Positions 34,643 to 38,788 of a DNA stretch of 38,788 nucleotides are shown here, one piece after another. This DNA comes from Caryophanales bacterium UBA970. Its GTDB lineage: Bacteria; Bacillota_I; Bacilli_A; RFN20; CAG-826. A program made the position numbers and the translations under genes. Where the stretch lies: NCBI GenBank assembly GCA_002292805.1, contig DBCA01000023.1:3278-42065 (forward strand). Direction: 5' to 3'. The notes under the pieces were generated by a model, which saw only the letters and a program-made list of their open reading frames with translations, was not told the origin of the DNA and ran no database searches. Position 1 is the stretch's first letter, and every line of letters starts with the position of its first letter.

Positions 34643-35965
34643 ATGTTTAAATATCTTCCTTTAACGCTATCCAATCAAGAAGAAATGCTTGCAGTCATCA
34701 GGGCAAAACGGATTGATGATTTATTGGGCGATGTTCCGCAATCCATCCGATTATCCAAACCCTATCAACTCTTACCTCGTTTATCAGAAAGCCAATTAAG
34801 AAAACATTTAAAAGCAAACCAAGGCCAAGTCTTACAATCCTTCCGAGGGTTTGGCGTTTACGAACACGAACGTCCTTCCATCATTGATGCGATTAGTTCA
34901 CGGCAAGAATTTTTAACCTCATACACTCCTTATCAACCCGAAGTTGCTCAAGGAACCTTGCAATATATTTTTGAATGGCAATCGATGATTACCCAATTGA
35001 CAGGCATGGATGTTTCCAACGCCTCCATGTATGACGGACCAACCGCGCTTTCTGAAGCAATGACCATGGCAGTTTCAGTGACAGGCATTAAACGTGTGTT
35101 GATTGCCTCTCCATTACTACCACACGTTGAAGCAGTTTTATTGACCTACGCCAGACATCGAGATGTTAAATTAGATAACATACCTTCTAAAGATGGTTTG
35201 ATGGATCAAAAGGCTCTCGAGCAAGCCATGAATACGCCATTTGCCGGTGTCATCTTCTCTTATCCAAATCGTTTTGGTTTGATTGAATACTTTGATCGTG
35301 TCGCTCCAATCATCAAATCCAAGAAGGCATTAATCATTAGTTATAATGATCCCTTTGCTTTATCCAGATTAAAAAACCCCAGAGAACTTGGCGCAGACAT
35401 CGTCTGCGGCGAAGCACAATCCTTGGGATTAAACCCAAGTTTTGGTGGTCCTTATTTAGGTTATTTAGCAACCCTTAATGAATGGGTCAGAAAAATGCCT
35501 GGTCGGATTTGTGGATACACCAAAGATAGCCGCGGTCAACGTGGTTTCGTCTTGACTTTACAAACTCGCGAACAACACATTCGTCGAGAAAAAGCGAACT
35601 CCAACATTTGCTCCAATCAATCCCTCCTTGCCTTACAAGCAACGGTCTACATGAGTGCCTTAGGTAAACAAGGATTGGTCGCTGCTTTTGATCGCGCCTG
35701 TGCTGTGACACGATATCTAGTGGAACAACTGACGGCCACTGGATTATTTACGAAAACGTATCAAGCTCCTTATGCTTATGAAGTCACCCTTAATAGTAAA
35801 GTAAACACCCATGCATTAGAAAAAGCCTTGGTGAAAAAAGGTTATTTAATTGGCTACCCACTTAACGATAAACAACTCGTGATGTATGGAAGTGAAACCA
35901 AAACCAAGGAAGACGTGGATGCGTTTGTTGCCGCGATCAAGGAGGTTCAACATGACCTACACTAA
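34643..35965 (+). CDS. gcvPA: Glycine decarboxylase subunit 1
   Basis: 440 residues, matching the N-terminal half of the P protein in bacteria that split it. Motifs: SFRGFGVYEHERPSIIDAIS, FLTSYTPYQPEVAQGTLQYI, MDVSNASMYDGPTALSEAM and FGGPYLGYLA. It forms a heterodimer or heterotetramer with subunit 2, where the PLP cofactor is bound, and decarboxylates glycine onto GcvH. An AGAAAGGA Shine-Dalgarno precedes the ATG. Its last 14 nt overlap gcvPB, which supports coupled production of the two subunits. Confidence 0.95.
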   Translation: MFKYLPLTLSNQEEMLAVIRAKRIDDLLGDVPQSIRLSKPYQLLPRLSESQLRKHLKANQGQVLQSFRGFGVYEHERPSIIDAISSRQEFLTSYTPYQPEVAQGTLQYIFEWQSMITQLTGMDVSNASMYDGPTALSEAMTMAVSVTGIKRVLIASPLLPHVEAVLLTYARHRDVKLDNIPSKDGLMDQKALEQAMNTPFAGVIFSYPNRFGLIEYFDRVAPIIKSKKALIISYNDPFALSRLKNPRELGADIVCGEAQSLGLNPSFGGPYLGYLATLNEWVRKMPGRICGYTKDSRGQRGFVLTLQTREQHIRREKANSNICSNQSLLALQATVYMSALGKQGLVAAFDRACAVTRYLVEQLTATGLFTKTYQAPYAYEVTLNSKVNTHALEKALVKKGYLIGYPLNDKQLVMYGSETKTKEDVDAFVAAIKEVQHDLH

Positions 35966-37412
35966 ACTCATTTTTGAACTATCGTCACAAGGCCGTGTGG
36001 GTTATCAACTACCCAACACCACCATCCCTGCAACCAAGGAACCTAATCTATCCACCACTCTATTTCGTCAAGAAGCGGCAGCGCTTCCTGAAGTTTCTGA
36101 GTTAGATATTGTTAGACATTACACCAAAGTTTCACAAAAGAATATTGGGATTGAATCTGGATTTTACCCATTAGGTTCATGCACGATGAAGTACAACCCA
36201 AAAATTAACGATGAAATGGCGAGCTTGGATGGTTTTAAACTGATTCATCCAACCCAACCGCTCGACACCGTTCAACCCTTACTCAAGATTTACTTTGAGA
36301 TGGCGACGATGCTCAATGAAATCACGGGCATGGGTGGGACATCCTTAAATACCTTCGCCGGCGCTCATGGCGAATTGGCTGGCTTAATGATCATGAAGTC
36401 TTACCATGAAGCACGCGGTGATACCAAAAGGACCAAAGTGGTCATTCCTGATTCTGCACACGGCACCAATCCTGCCTCGGCGATGATGTTAGGGTATGAA
36501 ACCATCACGATCAAATCCAAAAATGGGATGGTCGATGTCGACGCTTTAAAACAAGTGCTCAATGATCAAACCGCGGGGATCATGTTAACCAACCCAAACA
36601 CAGTCGGATTATTTGAAAAAGATATTTTAACGATTGCGAAACTCGTTCATGAAGTAGGTGGTTTACTCTATTATGATGGCGCGAATCTCAATCCTTTATT
36701 AGGGATTGCTCGACCCGGAGACATGGGCTTTGACATCATGCATATGAATTTACATAAAACCTTTTCCACCCCACACGGTGGTGGTGGTCCAGGATCTGGC
36801 CCTGTTAGTGTTGCCAAACACTTGGTGCCTTATTTACCAAAACCAGTTGTGGTCAAAGAAAAAGATCAATATCGCTTTGATTACCCAACAACCTCTTGCG
36901 GACAAGTCGGTGGTTTCTATGGTAACTTCCTCGTGGTCATTCGTGCCTATTCCTATATTCGTACCGTCGCAGAAGACTTGATGCATGTGGGTCCTCATGC
37001 GGTGTTGAACGCGAACTATATTCAGGCCTCATTAAAAGATGTCTATAAATTGGTCGCCAATCAACCATGCATGCATGAATTTGTCATGAACGGATTGATT
37101 GATCAAACCACTGGTGTGAAAACCTTAGACATCGCCAAGCGTTGTTTAGATTTTGGTATCCATGCCCCAACCATCTATTTCCCAATGCTCTTCGATCAAT
37201 CGATTATGGTGGAACCAACGGAAGTTGAATCCAAAGAAACACTTGATCAATTCATCGCGATTTTCCGACAAATTGCCCAAGAATCCAAGACCAATCCTGA
37301 TATCGTGAAAACAGCACCTCATCACACCCCAGTTGGTCGTTTAGATGAAGTCAGTGCCGCAAGAACCCCAACGTTACACTACGCAGCCCTCCAAAAAATC
37401 AAAGAAAATTAA
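35952..37412 (+). CDS. gcvPB: Glycine decarboxylase subunit 2 (PLP-binding)
   Basis: 486 residues from the ATG at 35952, preferred over an upstream in-frame ATG at 35886 because AAGGAGGT sits directly before it and the protein then opens with MTYTKLIFELSSQGRVGYQL as in other subunit-2 proteins. GFYPLGSCTMKYNPK and MHMNLHKTFSTPHGGGGPGS identify it; the PLP Schiff-base lysine is Lys269. It works with GcvPA to decarboxylate glycine. It overlaps gcvPA by 14 nt and ends the gcv run; gcvL is absent from the window. Confidence 0.95.
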   Translation: MTYTKLIFELSSQGRVGYQLPNTTIPATKEPNLSTTLFRQEAAALPEVSELDIVRHYTKVSQKNIGIESGFYPLGSCTMKYNPKINDEMASLDGFKLIHPTQPLDTVQPLLKIYFEMATMLNEITGMGGTSLNTFAGAHGELAGLMIMKSYHEARGDTKRTKVVIPDSAHGTNPASAMMLGYETITIKSKNGMVDVDALKQVLNDQTAGIMLTNPNTVGLFEKDILTIAKLVHEVGGLLYYDGANLNPLLGIARPGDMGFDIMHMNLHKTFSTPHGGGGPGSGPVSVAKHLVPYLPKPVVVKEKDQYRFDYPTTSCGQVGGFYGNFLVVIRAYSYIRTVAEDLMHVGPHAVLNANYIQASLKDVYKLVANQPCMHEFVMNGLIDQTTGVKTLDIAKRCLDFGIHAPTIYFPMLFDQSIMVEPTEVESKETLDQFIAIFRQIAQESKTNPDIVKTAPHHTPVGRLDEVSAARTPTLHYAALQKIKEN

Positions 37413-37437
37413 TGTTTTCACGAAATCATTTTCTTTG

Positions 37438-37464
37438 CAATTTATCGAGTATATTGATAAATTG
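37438..37464. promoter_or_regulatory. Inverted repeat and promoter before APC transporter
   Basis: CAATTTATC (37438-37446) and GATAAATTG (37456-37464) form a perfect 9-bp inverted repeat with a 9-nt spacer, in the 78-nt gap between gcvPB and the transporter. It overlaps a possible promoter on the plus strand: TTGCAA (37435-37440), 17 nt, TAAATT (37458-37463). The repeat could be an operator or an RNA stem; no T-run follows, so it is not an obvious terminator. Confidence 0.5.
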
Positions 37465-37490
37465 TCTTTAATATTTATTGGAGGTTTCAT

Positions 37491-38788
37491 ATGAAACTAA
37501 AAAAAGAACTCGGATTGTTCTCTAGTGTCTCTGTTTTGGCAGGGATCATGATCGGGTCGGGGATTTATTTCTTTTCGATGCTGGTCTTAGGTTTGGCGAG
37601 TAATTCATTAGGCTTATCGCTGGTGGCGTGGTTAGTGGGTGGCATCATCACCTTATTCTCTGCCTTAACTTATGCAGAGTTAGGAACGCTTTTTCCTAAA
37701 ACTGGTGGCTATTATGTTTATCTTCGGAAAGCATATGGTCGACGGGTGGCCTTCTTATCAGGCATCACCAACTTCTTCTTATCAAGCTCAGGATCTGTTG
37801 CTTTATTAGCACTTCTCTTTGCCCAAGTCATTGGGTATATGGTTGGAGCCAACGGAGGAGCAGGTTTTGAAGCACCGATTGTTGGACTGATTGCCGCGGT
37901 CGTGATTATCATCCTTTCATTGATTAACTACTTAGGCATTCAATATGGCAAAGTGGTCCAAAATATTTTCTTTGTTGCCAAACTCATTCCATTGATCACC
38001 ATCATCTTCTATGGTTTATTCTTTGGCACACAAACGAATATCTTTGCTAGCAATGGTGCAGAAAATATTGAACCTGGATTACTTATTTCCGGTTTACTGT
38101 TTGCCGTTGCCCGAACCTTATTTGCCTACGAAGGTTGGACCAACTTAAATACCGTTGCCGAAGAAATGAAAGATACCAAAAAAGATTTACCTAAAGCATT
38201 AACCATCGCCGTTGCCTTGGTCATGGGTGTGTATGTGTTATTTGTCGTTGGTATTTACCGCATCATTACCCCAGAAAACCTCGCTTATCTAGGAACTGGC
38301 GCGGTGGATGCTGGCTTCGATCTTGGAGCTGTCTATTCCGCATTCGGAGCCATCTTTACCGGTTTTGATCTTGGTCTATTAGGTTACGTCGTCTTTGGGG
38401 CGATTGCGATTTCCATCTTTGGATCCTTAAATGGATCGATTTTATCCTTCCCAAGAGTCTATTTAGCGATGGCGGAAGATGAAACACTCCCTAAGGTCTT
38501 CGGAAAAGTCGATGCTAAATTCCAAACCCCATGGGTCGCCATCTTAGGGCAAACCGTCGTTTCTCTCATCATTGTTTTATTAGGTTACGATAATGTCAAT
38601 TTCTTATTATCCATTATCTTATTCGGTGGGCTGGTGTTTAACACCCTCATCTTCTTATCAGTGTTCAAGTTCCGTAAAACCATGCCAAAAGCAGAACGTC
38701 CATATAAAGTTTGGGGTTTCCCTTATGTGCCAAGCCTTGCAATCCTTGGGATGATCATCTTACTTGTGGTGACGATGATCAATAGTTT
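37491..38788 (+). CDS. APC-family amino-acid transporter (cut by window end)
   Basis: The frame is open from ATG 37491 to the window end (432 codons and counting), behind a GGAGGT Shine-Dalgarno. The N-terminus LGLFSSVSVLAGIMIGSGIYF holds the APC helix-1 signature (GxxIGSGIF). TYAELGTLFPKTGGYYVYLRKAYG and FAYEGWTNLNTVAEEMKDTKKDLPKALTIA are characteristic of the L-type (LAT/SteT-like) branch, which exchanges or imports neutral amino acids. Placement right after the glycine cleavage operon suggests glycine, serine or threonine as substrate, but that is inference from context. About 12 helices are expected and the last lies at the window edge, so only a short C-terminus should be missing. Confidence 0.88.
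   Translation, partial: MKLKKELGLFSSVSVLAGIMIGSGIYFFSMLVLGLASNSLGLSLVAWLVGGIITLFSALTYAELGTLFPKTGGYYVYLRKAYGRRVAFLSGITNFFLSSSGSVALLALLFAQVIGYMVGANGGAGFEAPIVGLIAAVVIIILSLINYLGIQYGKVVQNIFFVAKLIPLITIIFYGLFFGTQTNIFASNGAENIEPGLLISGLLFAVARTLFAYEGWTNLNTVAEEMKDTKKDLPKALTIAVALVMGVYVLFVVGIYRIITPENLAYLGTGAVDAGFDLGAVYSAFGAIFTGFDLGLLGYVVFGAIAISIFGSLNGSILSFPRVYLAMAEDETLPKVFGKVDAKFQTPWVAILGQTVVSLIIVLLGYDNVNFLLSIILFGGLVFNTLIFLSVFKFRKTMPKAERPYKVWGFPYVPSLAILGMIILLVVTMINS

Noticed and set aside
35886..35951. Extended N-terminus of gcvPB
   Set aside because: It is a frame-shadow of the gcvPA end; the strong AAGGAGGT points to the ATG at 35952.

Overview
The window looks like a chromosomal segment of a low-to-moderate GC Gram-positive lineage, at or near the Mollicutes/Bacilli boundary (Acholeplasma- or Izemoplasma-like). 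Reasons: Bacillus-type Shine-Dalgarno sequences, lipoprotein signal peptides in place of outer-membrane machinery, a split GcvPA/GcvPB glycine decarboxylase, and very tight operons. TGA is used as a stop (for example at 5578, 11638, 14432 and 15493) and TGG for Trp, so the Mycoplasma/Spiroplasma genetic code is excluded. The taxon call is inference; no rRNA or marker gene is present.

Layout: 1-9305 is general metabolism and membrane proteins. It holds the first codons of an alanine dehydrogenase, an SLC45-like MFS transporter with a FruK-type kinase, a 48-codon small ORF, a membrane-anchored beta-propeller protein, two tandem YczE-type membrane proteins, a zinc-dependent phospholipase C-like protein, a UMF1/Atg22-type MFS protein and an unassigned membrane protein.

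9298-30237 is the centrepiece: one minus-strand array of 14 genes (about 21 kb) with gaps of 1-66 nt or overlaps, apparently driven from one promoter at 30209-30237 whose -35 box lies inside a LacI/CcpA-type operator. In transcription order: a GH94/GH149/GH161-type phosphorylase, a CBM-like lipoprotein, a classic sugar-binding lipoprotein, a 1002-residue CBM/solute-binding fusion, two ABC permeases, an NHL-TPR-YIP1 membrane protein, a DUF5696 protein, two more ABC permeases, a secreted GH16 lipoprotein, a cytosolic GH16, a cytosolic GH30 and a LacI-family regulator. Read together this is a laminarin-type (beta-1,3/1,6-glucan) utilisation locus: surface cutting, capture and import of sizeable oligosaccharides, cytosolic trimming and debranching, and phosphorolysis to glucose 1-phosphate. 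No ABC ATPase is encoded, so a shared one elsewhere is implied. The embedded cassette (CBM-SBP fusion, two permeases, NHL-TPR-YIP1, DUF5696, two permeases) is the best candidate for a poorly described system: a membrane complex in which an extracellular propeller and a DUF5696 domain accompany an unusual transporter.

30285-38788: a tRNA-Ala with the uncommon CGC anticodon, followed 13 nt later by an IS3-family element whose transposase is a single fused ORF and whose ribosome-binding site sits in a hairpin; a YwaF/TMEM164-like membrane protein; a glycine cleavage operon gcvT-gcvH-gcvPA-gcvPB without gcvL; and an APC-family amino-acid transporter cut by the window end.
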